Position numbers and translations under genes: made by a program
The notes under the pieces: model-generated
Seen by the model: only the letters and a program-made list of their open reading frames with translations
Database searches by the model: none
What the model was told of the DNA's origin: nothing
Part shown: positions 6,770 through 13,124 of the stretch, one piece after another
How the letters are laid out: each line of letters starts with the position of its first letter
Position numbering within the stretch: position 1 is the first letter of the stretch
Assembly (NCBI GenBank): GCA_902477055.1
Contig: CABSFY010000067.1
Location: 1 to 13,124, forward strand
Length of the DNA: 13,124 bases
Source: an uncultured Eubacteriales bacterium
GTDB lineage: Bacteria; Bacillota; Clostridia; Oscillospirales; Oscillospiraceae
Reading direction: 5' to 3'

Positions 6770-9088
6770 TTATCTAGGAATTTCTTCCATGACGTAGCAC
6801 TCGAAGATGTCGCCTTCCTTGATGTCGTTGAACTTTTCGATGGACATACCGCACTCGTAGTTCTGCGCGACCTCCTTCACGGAGTCCTTGAAGCGCTGTA
6901 ACGAGCCGATATTGCCCTCATAAATGACGATATTGTCGCGCAGGACGCGGACCATACCGTCGCGTGTGATCTTGCCGTCCTTAACGTAGCAGCCTGCGAT
7001 CGTTCCGATGGCCGAAACCTTATAGGTCTGCCGCACCTCGGCGTGGCCGATGATCGCCTCGCGGTACTTCGGCGCCAGCATACCCTTCATGGCCGCCTCG
7101 ATCTCGTCGATCGCGTCGTAAATCACGCGGTACATCCGAAGATCGACGTTCGAACGCTGGGCAGACGCTGCGGCAGCCGGGTCGGGACGGACATTGAAGC
7201 CGACCACGATCGCATTGGAGGTGCTGGCCAGCAGGATATCGGATTCGTTAATCGCACCGACACCGGCGTGGATTACGCGGACACGAACCTCCTCGTTGCT
7301 GAGCTTTTCCAGGCTGGCCTTGACCGCCTCGGCAGAACCCTGCACGTCGGCCTTCACGATGAGATTCAGCTCCTTCATCTCGCCCTCCTGCATCTTGGCA
7401 AAGAGGTTATCGAGCGTGACCTTGCTGTTGAGCTTCGCGGCGGCGTCCTTTTCGGCCTGCTTACGCTGCTCGACAAGCTGACGCGCCATACGCTCGTCGG
7501 CGACGGCGTTGAACTCGTCGCCGGGGGCGGGCGTTTCGGCCAAGCCGGTAATTTCGACCGGAATGGAAGGACCGGCCGTCTGAATGGCTCTGCCCTTGTC
7601 GTCCGTCATAACACGGACTCTGCCGACGGCAGTGCCGGCGATGATGAGGTCGCCCTTATGCAGCGTACCGTTTTGCACCAGAAGGGACGCAATCGGACCG
7701 CGGTTTTTGTCCAAACGGGCCTCGATGACAATGCCCTTGGCCGCGCGGTTCGGGTTGGCCTTGAGGTCGGCCAGCTCGGCGGTCATGATTACGGTTTCCA
7801 GCAGCTCGTCGATGCCCTGGCCGGTCTTGGCGGAGATGCGCACGACCTCGGTGTCGCCGCCCCATTCCGCCGGGACAAGCTCATGCTCGGTCAGCTGGGT
7901 CAGAACGCGGTCGGGGTTCGCGCCCGGCTTATCCATTTTGTTAACGGCGACGATGATGGGAATGTTCGCCGCCTTGGCATGGTTAATCGCCTCGATCGTC
8001 TGCGGCATAATACCGTCATCGGCGGCGACAACCAGAATGGCAATGTCTGTACACATTGCACCGCGCGCACGCATTGAAGTGAATGCAGCGTGGCCCGGCG
8101 TGTCGAGGAAGGTAATGGGGCTGCCGTTGATCTCGACGGTATACGCACCGATGTGCTGCGTGATGCCGCCGGCCTCGCCGGAAACAACGTTCGTCTTTCT
8201 CACCGCGTCGAGCAAGCTCGTCTTGCCGTGGTCAACGTGGCCCATAACAACGACGACCGGGCTGCGGGGCTGAAGCTCATCGGCGGAGTCCTCATGATCG
8301 TCGATCAGGCGGTCCTCGATGGTGACGACGACCTCCTTCTCGACCTTGCAGCCAAGCTCCGTAGCGACAAATTCCGCCGTATCGAAGTCGATGGTCTGGT
8401 TGATCGAAGCCATAACGCCATTTTTGATGAGGACCTTGATTAGCTCCGTTGCGGTCTTTTTCATCCTCGCGGCTAACTCGCCGACGGTAATCTCGTCGGG
8501 AATTTTGACCGTGAGCGGGGTTTTCTTAATGATTTCAAGCTGCAAGCGGCGCATTTTTTCCTGTTCCTCGTTGCGGCGCTTGTTACCCATTGGGGCCTTC
8601 TTATCTTTGCCCTTCTGCTTGTTTTTATTGCCGATCTTCTGCTTGCCGCCGGAATAATTCTGGACGCGCTCGCTGACGAGGCTGTCCACACGGTCGTCAA
8701 AGCGGTCGGCGTTGACGGTGACGGCCTTGGTATCGACGACGCGGCGTTCACGCTTACGTTCCGGCTCCTTGGGCTTGGCGGGAGCCTCCGGCTTCTGGGC
8801 ATCCTGCTTTGGGGCGGCCGGCTGCTTGACGGCATTCTTCTTTTCCGCCGGCTTCTGGGCGGGCTTGGCCTGCTCCTGCTTCGGCGCGACGGCGAACACC
8901 TCGGCGATCGAACCGATCTGGTGCTGCTGTGTAATATGGTCAAATACCGCATTGAGCTGCTCGTCGGTCAGCACCTGCGTATTGCTCTTCGGCTTTTCAA
9001 AATACAATCCTACGATCTCCGCGATCTCCTTCGGCGCCATGCCGAAATCCGCGGCGACCTCCTTTACCCGATACTTCACTAAACTCAT
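6770..9088 (-). CDS. infB: Translation initiation factor IF-2
   Basis: IF-2 is the GTPase that brings initiator tRNA to the 30S subunit and promotes subunit joining. The 772-residue product has an IF2_N domain (about 1-60), a long Lys/Ala/Pro/Glu-rich linker (65-190), a second IF2_N-like domain (about 198-250), then the G domain: G1 GHVDHGKT (283-290), G3 DTPG (329-332), G4 NKMD (383-386) and G5 SAKTGQG. Domains II, III and the C-terminal fMet-tRNA binding domain follow to the end (EEIPR). GGAGGTG lies before the ATG. It starts 15 bases after the ylxQ stop. Length and motif order are normal. Confidence 0.98.
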   Translation of the reverse strand: MSLVKYRVKEVAADFGMAPKEIAEIVGLYFEKPKSNTQVLTDEQLNAVFDHITQQHQIGSIAEVFAVAPKQEQAKPAQKPAEKKNAVKQPAAPKQDAQKPEAPAKPKEPERKRERRVVDTKAVTVNADRFDDRVDSLVSERVQNYSGGKQKIGNKNKQKGKDKKAPMGNKRRNEEQEKMRRLQLEIIKKTPLTVKIPDEITVGELAARMKKTATELIKVLIKNGVMASINQTIDFDTAEFVATELGCKVEKEVVVTIEDRLIDDHEDSADELQPRSPVVVVMGHVDHGKTSLLDAVRKTNVVSGEAGGITQHIGAYTVEINGSPITFLDTPGHAAFTSMRARGAMCTDIAILVVAADDGIMPQTIEAINHAKAANIPIIVAVNKMDKPGANPDRVLTQLTEHELVPAEWGGDTEVVRISAKTGQGIDELLETVIMTAELADLKANPNRAAKGIVIEARLDKNRGPIASLLVQNGTLHKGDLIIAGTAVGRVRVMTDDKGRAIQTAGPSIPVEITGLAETPAPGDEFNAVADERMARQLVEQRKQAEKDAAAKLNSKVTLDNLFAKMQEGEMKELNLIVKADVQGSAEAVKASLEKLSNEEVRVRVIHAGVGAINESDILLASTSNAIVVGFNVRPDPAAAASAQRSNVDLRMYRVIYDAIDEIEAAMKGMLAPKYREAIIGHAEVRQTYKVSAIGTIAGCYVKDGKITRDGMVRVLRDNIVIYEGNIGSLQRFKDSVKEVAQNYECGMSIEKFNDIKEGDIFECYVMEEIPR

Positions 9089-9103
9089 AAAGCCACCTCC
9101 GTG

Positions 9104-9523
9104 TTACTTTTTCCCATGCCGGACGTTGTAGCGATGCGCCTTTTCCTCGGCGCGACGCTTTTCTACACGCTGCACCCGCACGTCCAGCTCCTGCAGCAGC
9201 TGCTCATTCTGTTCCGTCTGCGGCAGCGTCTTGACAAACGCCTGCGCGAGGCGCACGTCCAAAACCGCCGCGATGGCAACGCTCGTCGTACCGAGCGCGT
9301 CGCCCAGCTCGTCCTTTGTATAGCGCAGCGTCAACAGCGGCTGCGCAGTCCCGGCGACGAAGCTCTTGGCGCGGCGGACGGTGTGCCCGCCGGCATCCGA
9401 GGCCAACAGCACCAGCCGGGCCTTTTTTGCCCGCGTCGCCGCAGCGACCGGCTCCTCGCCGAGCACCAGATTCCCGCCCTTGCGGGAAATGGCCAGCAGG
9501 CCCAGGCTTCTATCCAGCTCCAT
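9104..9523 (-). CDS. ylxQ: YlxQ, L7Ae/L30e-type RNA-binding protein
   Basis: A small L7Ae-family protein, expected to bind kink-turn RNA. The start was set at the ATG at 9523, because GGAGGTG lies at a good distance and MELDRSLGLLAISRKGGNLVLG is the family N-terminus; the frame is open further upstream, but only as an out-of-frame translation of rnpM. Family features are GLLAISRKGGNLVLGE, ARLVLLASDAG and YTKDELGDALGTTSVAIAAV. At 139 residues it is longer than the usual 100 or so: after about residue 102 there is a charged, probably helical tail ending in a Lys/Arg/His-rich stretch. It overlaps the end of rnpM by 14 bases, so coupling is likely. Confidence 0.92.
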   Translation of the reverse strand: MELDRSLGLLAISRKGGNLVLGEEPVAAATRAKKARLVLLASDAGGHTVRRAKSFVAGTAQPLLTLRYTKDELGDALGTTSVAIAAVLDVRLAQAFVKTLPQTEQNEQLLQELDVRVQRVEKRRAEEKAHRYNVRHGKK

Positions 9524-9791
9524 CCGTCCGCACCTCCATCTGCCGCAGCAGCTCGTCGTAAATCTCCGGCGGAATCTCCGTTTCCAGCGCACGGGAAAGC
9601 GCCTTGGATTTCACCGCTCGCTTGAGGCACTCCGTGCTGGGGCAGACATACGCGCCTCGCCCGGATGCCTTTCCGCGCAGATCGACCGAAACAGTCCCCT
9701 CCGGGCTGCGGACGACGCGAATCAGCTCCTTTTTGGGCTTCATCTCCCGGCAGCCAAGGCACTGGCGCTGGGGTATTTTCTTCTGTTGCAC
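9510..9791 (-). CDS. rnpM: RnpM (YlxR), RNase P modulator
   Basis: The 93-residue product belongs to the YlxR family; the family member in Bacillus subtilis has been reported to bind the RNase P RNA and modulate its activity. Diagnostic features are PQRQCLGCREMKPKKELIR with a CxxC pair, and GRGAYVCPSTECLKRA, which contains the GRGAYVC signature. It uses a GTG start at 9791, supported by AGGAGG eight bases upstream. It sits between nusA and ylxQ in the standard order, 45 bases after the nusA stop. Confidence 0.95.
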   Translation of the reverse strand: MQQKKIPQRQCLGCREMKPKKELIRVVRSPEGTVSVDLRGKASGRGAYVCPSTECLKRAVKSKALSRALETEIPPEIYDELLRQMEVRTDGAG

Positions 9792-9836
9792 GGCGCTCCC
9801 TCCTTCCGTGGTTCCCGGCCGGCTCCCGGCGCGGGC

Positions 9837-10904
9837 TTATTCCTCCGCCGGCGCAGGCTCCTCTGCCTGCGAGGCGGGCTTGATATCGATCTTGCAGCCG
9901 GTCAGACGGGCGGCCAGGCGGGCGTTTTGCCCCTCCTTGCCGATGGCCAGCGAAAGCTGGTCGTCCGGGACAATGACGCGGCAGGCCTTCTGGCCGGGAA
10001 GCTGCGTAACGGAAATTACATCCGCCGGGGACAGCGCCGACGCGACGAACGCGCAGATATCCTCCGACCAGACAACGATGTCCATCTTCTCGCCCTGCAG
10101 CTCCTCAACGACCGCATTCACGCGGGCGCCGCGCGTACCGACGCAGGCGCCGACGGCATCGATGTTCTCCTCGGCGGCATGGACGGCCAGCTTTGTGCGG
10201 CTGCCCGGCTCACGGGCGATGGAGCGAATCTCCACGGCGCCGGACTCGATCTCCGGCACCTCCAACTCAAACAGACGCTTGACCAGCGCCGGATGCGTCC
10301 GGGACACCATGACCTGCGGGCCGCGGTTGCTGCGGCGAACCTCCACGACGTAAACGCGGATCAGATCGCCCTCGGTAAAATGCTCGGTGCGAACCTGCTC
10401 GCCGACTGCCAACAGCGCGTCGGTACGGTCGGTTCCCTGTCCGACACGAACGATGATATCGCCGCCGGTTTCGATGCGGTGCACCGTACCGGTCAGAATC
10501 TCATGCTCCTTCGAGGAGAAGCTCTCAAAGACCATGCCGCGCTCGGCCTCGCGGATGCCCTGAATGATGACCTGCTTCGCCGTCTGCGCAGCGATGCGGC
10601 CGAACGCCTTTGTTTCGATGGGCACATTGACAAGGTCACCGAGGACGGCATTCTTTTCCAGCTTCCGCGCAGCATCGAGCGTGATCTCGGTCGCAGGGGT
10701 GATCACATCGTCCACGACCTCCTTCTGCGCGTACATCCGCATCTCGTTCTCGTTCAGCTCGACATACACGTTATCGGTGTAGCCATCCTTGTCCTTCTTG
10801 TACGCCGCAACGAGCGCCTGGGTGATGCGCTCCACCATGTAGTCCACGGGGACACCGCGTTCTTTTTCGAGCTGCCGCAGCGCAGCAAAAATCTCAGCGT
10901 TCAT
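9837..10904 (-). CDS. nusA: Transcription termination/antitermination factor NusA
   Basis: NusA binds RNA polymerase and nascent RNA, stimulating pausing and intrinsic termination. The 355-residue product has the N-terminal polymerase-binding domain (begins MNAEIFAALRQLEKERGV), an S1 domain (about 130-200, ILTGTVHRIETGGDIIVRVG), then KH1 (VGACVGTRGARVNAVVEEL) and KH2 (LSLAIGKEGQNARLAARLTG). It lacks the acidic C-terminal repeats of proteobacterial NusA, as is normal in Firmicutes. GAGGAGG lies five bases before the ATG and overlaps the rimP stop codon region; the gap to rimP is 10 bases. The tail is acidic and Ala/Pro/Glu-rich. Confidence 0.97.
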   Translation of the reverse strand: MNAEIFAALRQLEKERGVPVDYMVERITQALVAAYKKDKDGYTDNVYVELNENEMRMYAQKEVVDDVITPATEITLDAARKLEKNAVLGDLVNVPIETKAFGRIAAQTAKQVIIQGIREAERGMVFESFSSKEHEILTGTVHRIETGGDIIVRVGQGTDRTDALLAVGEQVRTEHFTEGDLIRVYVVEVRRSNRGPQVMVSRTHPALVKRLFELEVPEIESGAVEIRSIAREPGSRTKLAVHAAEENIDAVGACVGTRGARVNAVVEELQGEKMDIVVWSEDICAFVASALSPADVISVTQLPGQKACRVIVPDDQLSLAIGKEGQNARLAARLTGCKIDIKPASQAEEPAPAEE

Positions 10905-10914
10905 GTTATCCTCC

Positions 10915-11367
10915 TCAGAATTCTACGCGAAGGCGCACAAGCGCAACTTCGGGTTTCTCAAATGTAAGTTCTTTTCCGGCGGCGGTGATGGTCACGCGGC
11001 CGTCGTCATAGCCGGTCAGTATTCCGGCGAATTCCTTCTGCCCGTCGCGGGGGCGGTATAGCTTGACCTGCACGGGAGCGTTCATATAGCGGGCAAAATC
11101 TCCCGGACGCTTGAGTGCCCGCTCCAGCCCCGCCGAGCAGACCTCAAAGCGGTAGCTCTCCGGGATTGGGTCCTTCTCGTCCAGCACCGGATCAACCGCG
11201 CGCGACACTGCTTCGCAGTCGTCGATGTCCACGCCGCCCTCCTTATCAATATACAGCCGGAGAAACCACTCGCCGCCCTCGCGGACGTATTCGACATCCC
11301 AAAGGCTGCACCCGTTTGCCTCGACCAGCGGCTCGGCAAACTGCCAGACCTGCTCTGTTATCTTCAT
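10915..11367 (-). CDS. rimP: Ribosome maturation factor RimP
   Basis: RimP acts early in 30S subunit assembly. The 150-residue product matches the family: EPLVEANGCSLWDVEYVREG, WFLRLYIDKEGGVDIDDCEAVSRAV, YRFEVCSAGLERALKRPGDF, and a C-terminal SH3-like domain ending VRLRVEF. The frame could start at a GTG at 11376, but that GTG is part of the GAGGTG ribosome site that serves the ATG at 11367, six bases on, so the latter is chosen. It is the first gene of the operon. Confidence 0.95.
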   Translation of the reverse strand: MKITEQVWQFAEPLVEANGCSLWDVEYVREGGEWFLRLYIDKEGGVDIDDCEAVSRAVDPVLDEKDPIPESYRFEVCSAGLERALKRPGDFARYMNAPVQVKLYRPRDGQKEFAGILTGYDDGRVTITAAGKELTFEKPEVALVRLRVEF

Positions 11368-11397
11368 CGTCAGCACCTCGTCAAAATAGTCAAGAGA

Positions 11398-11423
11398 AAA
11401 GAGAGGGGAATTCCCCTCTCTTT
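11398..11423 (-). terminator. Perfect palindrome in the rimP-nusA leader, putative attenuator
   Basis: A perfect 26-base palindrome centred at 11410/11411 gives an 11-bp stem (AAAGAGAGGGG and complement) with an AATT loop. In the minus-strand transcript it is followed by an interrupted pyrimidine tract (TTTTCTCTT) and then the rimP ribosome site, which is not covered. It lies between the mapped promoter and rimP, so it could terminate transcription early. In Bacillus subtilis, NusA has been reported to repress its own operon by NusA-dependent termination upstream of rimP; the same logic here is inference. Confidence 0.7.
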
Positions 11424-11449
11424 AGTAAATACTACTATTGATTGACTGT

Positions 11450-11478
11450 ATTATAGCACCGCGATCTATGAAATGCAA
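11450..11478 (-). promoter_or_regulatory. Sigma-A type promoter of the rimP-ribF operon
   Basis: On the minus strand a -35 box TTGCAT (11473-11478) and a perfect -10 box TATAAT (11450-11455) are 17 bases apart. The -10 is extended by TGC. A 7-base A-tract lies just upstream (11483-11489) and could act as an UP element. Transcription would begin near 11443, giving a leader of about 75 bases. Confidence 0.85.
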
Positions 11479-11558
11479 GGGGTTTTTTTCACTATTTATC
11501 TGTTTTTCCCTGCAAACAGAAATTTTTTTCGTTCGCTCTGTCTTTTTTTTGCCCGATG

Positions 11559-11567
11559 TGCTATAAT
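11559..11567 (+). promoter_or_regulatory. Extended -10 promoter of the divergent membrane-protein gene
   Basis: TG at 11559-11560 followed by C and TATAAT (11562-11567) matches an extended -10 element. The -35 position (11539-11544) is poor, which extended -10 promoters tolerate. The start would be near 11574, about 39 bases before the ATG at 11613. The rest of 11368-11612 contains the operon promoter and leader, three T-tracts of 7-8 bases, and no gene. Confidence 0.65.
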
Positions 11568-11612
11568 GATGCTCACGAAATACCGCACGGTAGGATCGGA
11601 GGTCCCCTGCTT

Positions 11613-12425
11613 ATGAAGAAATCCACTCTGCCCCAGCTGCTTTTGCTGATCGTAACGCTGCTTGGCTCGCTGATCGGCTTTTTCGTCCGGCGTGCGCAGC
11701 TTGCAAACGAGCTTTTGTCCGACGGAAGTCTTGCGCCGGGCAGTTATCTTCATATCGTGCTGACCGTTTTGACGTTCGTGCTGCTGGCGGCGTTTTTTGC
11801 GCTTCTGCTGCCGCTGCGGCGGCTGACCGGCTACCATGCGATTTTTACCGCCGCTCCCCTGCTCAACGGCTTGCAGCTTGTCGCAGCAGTCGGTCTGGTC
11901 TGCGGAAATGTTCTGCTGTGGATTCAGGGCCGCGAGCCGACCACCGCGCTTGCAACGCAGTCACCCGTCGTTTCCGGAGCGCTGTCGGCCATGCTCGCGC
12001 CGCTGGGCCTTCTCTCGGCGGTGTGCATTGCCGCCTTTGCCCTGCTGCGCCTGTCCGGAAAGAAGCCCTCGGCACTGCTGTATATGCTGGCCAGCGTTTA
12101 TCTCGTCGTCCGGCTGATCGTCTGCTTTCAGGAATGGAACACCGATCCGTCCATTCATGATTACTGCTTCCAGCTCCTAGCGGCCATCTGTGCCATGCTC
12201 AGCTTCTTCCAGCTTGCGGGGTTCTGTCTGAACCGCGGCAAACGGCGCATCAGCCTGTTCTGGTGTCTGAACGCCATCGTTTTCTGCTCCATCACCGTCG
12301 CCGACACGCTGGCCCACGGCGCAATGGACGAGCTGCTCGTCAACGCCTCACTCCTGCTTTCCATTGCCATCAGCAGCGTGCAGCTCCTGTTCCCGCGCGG
12401 TCCGGAGGAAGAGCCGGCTAAATAA
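11613..12425 (+). CDS. Unrecognised polytopic membrane protein, 270 residues
   Basis: I do not recognise a family. The protein has seven or eight hydrophobic segments (about residues 8-25, 45-68, 80-104, 122-146, 153-172, 183-205, 211-233 and 239-259). Loops are short, and the tail is acidic (PEEEPAK). The loop between the fifth and sixth segments has the polar run EWNTDPSIHDY, which could hold functional residues. No transporter, sensor or enzyme signature is visible. The ATG at 11613 is supported by GGAGGT nine bases upstream; the longer open frame begins inside the promoter. The gene is divergent from the rimP operon and its stop overlaps the end of the convergent gene by eight bases. Confidence 0.85.
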   Translation: MKKSTLPQLLLLIVTLLGSLIGFFVRRAQLANELLSDGSLAPGSYLHIVLTVLTFVLLAAFFALLLPLRRLTGYHAIFTAAPLLNGLQLVAAVGLVCGNVLLWIQGREPTTALATQSPVVSGALSAMLAPLGLLSAVCIAAFALLRLSGKKPSALLYMLASVYLVVRLIVCFQEWNTDPSIHDYCFQLLAAICAMLSFFQLAGFCLNRGKRRISLFWCLNAIVFCSITVADTLAHGAMDELLVNASLLLSIAISSVQLLFPRGPEEEPAK

Positions 12426-12843
12426 CCCACCGATATTGCGGCACAGGCTCTCCGAACAGCCAGTGCCGCAATAAGTTTTCAAACAGAATACCGATGCCGC
12501 ACAACGGGAACCATAGAAGCGTGAACGGCAGGCAAATTTGTCCCAAAAAGTTGAACGGTACGTGCTCATACGTCCAGACGTTCATATGCAGCACCATGTT
12601 GACCAGCACGCCGGTCCAGAACTCAAAAAACGTGACGATCAGCGCCCCGACCGCCATCTGCACCACTACCGGCGCGTGCCACCAGCGATCCATCCCGCCG
12701 ACGACATAAAAGCACACCGCCCCCAGCAGGAACATACTGCCGTGCGTCCATCCGCGCCAGAGCAGCTCGACCAGACAGTAAAACATCCCGCCGATGTAAA
12801 ACACCACCGCTTCCTTCCAGAGCTTATAGGTCTTTGACTGCAT
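12418..12843 (-). CDS. CmpB-like small membrane protein (putative ABC transporter permease family)
   Basis: A 141-residue membrane protein with four hydrophobic segments (about 12-28, 36-52, 60-85 and 100-122). It resembles the Firmicutes family annotated as putative ABC transporter permease (PF06541): GGMFYCLVELLWRGWTHGSM near the N-terminus, EFWTGVLVN in the third segment, and PFNFLGQICLPFTLLWF followed by LRHWLFGE near the end. The transporter name is historical and weakly based; no ATPase gene is nearby. The start is the ATG at 12843, with AAGGAG eight bases upstream; a GTG at 12852 is embedded in that site. A weak possible promoter (TTTGGA, CATACT) lies upstream near 12870-12900. Confidence 0.88.
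   Translation of the reverse strand: MQSKTYKLWKEAVVFYIGGMFYCLVELLWRGWTHGSMFLLGAVCFYVVGGMDRWWHAPVVVQMAVGALIVTFFEFWTGVLVNMVLHMNVWTYEHVPFNFLGQICLPFTLLWFPLCGIGILFENLLRHWLFGEPVPQYRWVI
12434..12473 (+). terminator. Candidate terminator hairpin within the convergent gene's 3' end
   Basis: A perfect 11-bp stem (TATTGCGGCAC, 12434-12444, with GTGCCGCAATA, 12463-12473) contains a smaller inner stem GGCT/AGCC and is followed by AAGTTTTC. It begins nine bases after the stop of the membrane-protein gene and is well placed to end that transcript, although it lies inside the coding region of the opposite gene. The T-run is short. Confidence 0.5.
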
Positions 12844-12934
12844 TGTTACCACTCCTTTTTACTTGGTATGGTAAGTATGAACGCTTTCCGCAGATTCCAA
12901 ACCGGAATTTTTTTGGAAAATCGCAGAAAAGGGC

Positions 12935-12963
12935 TTGACAAATCATGACAGATTCTATATAAT
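12935..12963 (+). promoter_or_regulatory. Consensus promoter of the tRNA cluster
   Basis: A perfect -35 box TTGACA (12935-12940) and perfect -10 box TATAAT (12958-12963) are exactly 17 bases apart, so this is probably a very strong housekeeping promoter. The start would be near 12970, about 24 bases before the first tRNA. The flanking gap 12844-12993 holds no gene. Confidence 0.93.
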
Positions 12964-12993
12964 CACCATGCGTTTCGCGAAAAAATAAAAAAT

Positions 12994-13069
12994 GGCGGCA
13001 TAGCTCAGTTGGTAGAGCACCCGGTTCATACCCGTGTTGTCATCTGTTCGAATCAGATTGCCGCTACCA
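12994..13069 (+). tRNA. tRNA-Met (CAU), elongator type, CCA encoded
   Basis: A 76-base cloverleaf: acceptor GGCGGCA with TGCCGCT (G1-U72 wobble), discriminator A, encoded CCA; D stem GCTC/GAGC; anticodon loop TTCATAC with CAT at 13027-13029; T stem ATCTG/CAGAT with loop TTCGAAT. The G1-U72 start and ACCA end match elongator tRNA-Met of Bacillus rather than initiator or the CAU tRNA-Ile. The anticodon stem CCCGG/CCGTG has a C28-U42 mismatch (13021 and 13035). Confidence 0.93.
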
Positions 13070-13124
13070 GGCCCGTTGGTCAAGTGGTTAAGACACCGCC
13101 CTTTCACGGCGGTAACATGGGTTC
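13070..13124 (+). tRNA. tRNA-Glu (UUC), 3' end cut by window
   Basis: The sequence begins GGCCCGT directly after the CCA of tRNA-Met, with D stem GTC/GAC, anticodon stem CCGCC/GGCGG, loop CTTTCAC and anticodon TTC at 13103-13105. The window ends within the T-loop (GGTTC), so the last 20 or so bases and the rest of the cluster are missing. The pattern is that of a typical Firmicutes tRNA-Glu. Confidence 0.95.

Noticed and set aside
6759..6770. Palindrome ATTGACGTCAAT at the infB stop
   Set aside because: A 12-base palindrome next to a stop codon without promoter context; likely coincidental.
7043..8077. Long plus-strand open frame within infB
   Set aside because: Low-complexity, domain-free translation exactly opposite the IF-2 G domain; a reverse-complement shadow.
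9366..10967. A 533-codon open frame on the plus strand across ylxQ, rnpM, nusA and part of rimP
   Set aside because: It is antisense to four clearly recognisable genes. High GC content with strong third-position bias produces such open frames, and the translation matches no family.
11499..11520. Weak hairpin TCTGTTT/AAACAGA followed by T-runs in the divergent promoter region
   Set aside because: Low GC stem and no gene reading into it from the plus strand; probably part of A/T-rich promoter DNA.
11556..11612. Upstream ATG of the polytopic membrane protein
   Set aside because: It overlaps the -10 box, so it would not be in the transcript; the ATG at 11613 has its own ribosome site.
1..13124. 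CRISPR arrays, insertion-sequence transposases, phage genes, toxin-antitoxin pairs
   Set aside because: None were seen: no regularly spaced direct repeats, and no such proteins among the real open frames.

Overview
The window looks like chromosomal DNA from a fairly GC-rich Clostridia-type Firmicute, most likely an Oscillospiraceae-like gut anaerobe. The reasons are the Firmicutes-style translation operon (rimP-nusA-rnpM-ylxQ-infB-rbfA-nrnA-truB-ribF), strong AAGGAGG-type ribosome binding sites, a short NusA without C-terminal repeats, a CmpB-type small membrane protein, and a tRNA-Met/tRNA-Glu pair with encoded CCA. The family assignment is inference; no 16S or marker comparison could be run.

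Layout. Positions 1-3188 carry three plus-strand genes: the 3' part of a sensor histidine kinase, cut by the window edge inside its H-box; a protein resembling the permuted papain-like YiiX/C92 family; and a CPSF/YSH1-like metallo-beta-lactamase/beta-CASP nuclease. Positions 3189-3444 hold no gene but a dense cluster of palindromes between the convergent gene blocks. Positions 3445-11367 are one long minus-strand operon for transcription elongation, ribosome maturation, translation initiation, tRNA modification, nanoRNA turnover and FAD synthesis. It contains one small unrecognised ORF (72 codons) between truB and ribF. Its promoter (TTGCAT, 17 bp, TGC-TATAAT) and a leader hairpin with a T-rich tail lie at 11398-11478.

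A divergent gene, starting at 11613, encodes an unrecognised protein with seven or eight membrane segments. Its 3' end overlaps that of a convergent CmpB-like membrane protein (12418-12843). The right edge begins a tRNA cluster with a consensus promoter: elongator tRNA-Met(CAU) followed with no spacer by tRNA-Glu(UUC), cut by the window end.

How the genes fit together. Most of the operon is ordinary housekeeping: RimP, RbfA and IF2 act on the small ribosomal subunit, NusA on RNA polymerase, RnpM and YlxQ on RNA, TruB on tRNA U55, and NrnA on short RNAs. No defence system, prophage, CRISPR array or clearly new multi-gene system is visible. The points most worth a second look are the palindrome cluster, the eroded riboflavin-kinase half of RibF, the small ORF between truB and ribF, the hairpin in the rimP-nusA leader, and a C-U mismatch in the tRNA-Met anticodon stem.
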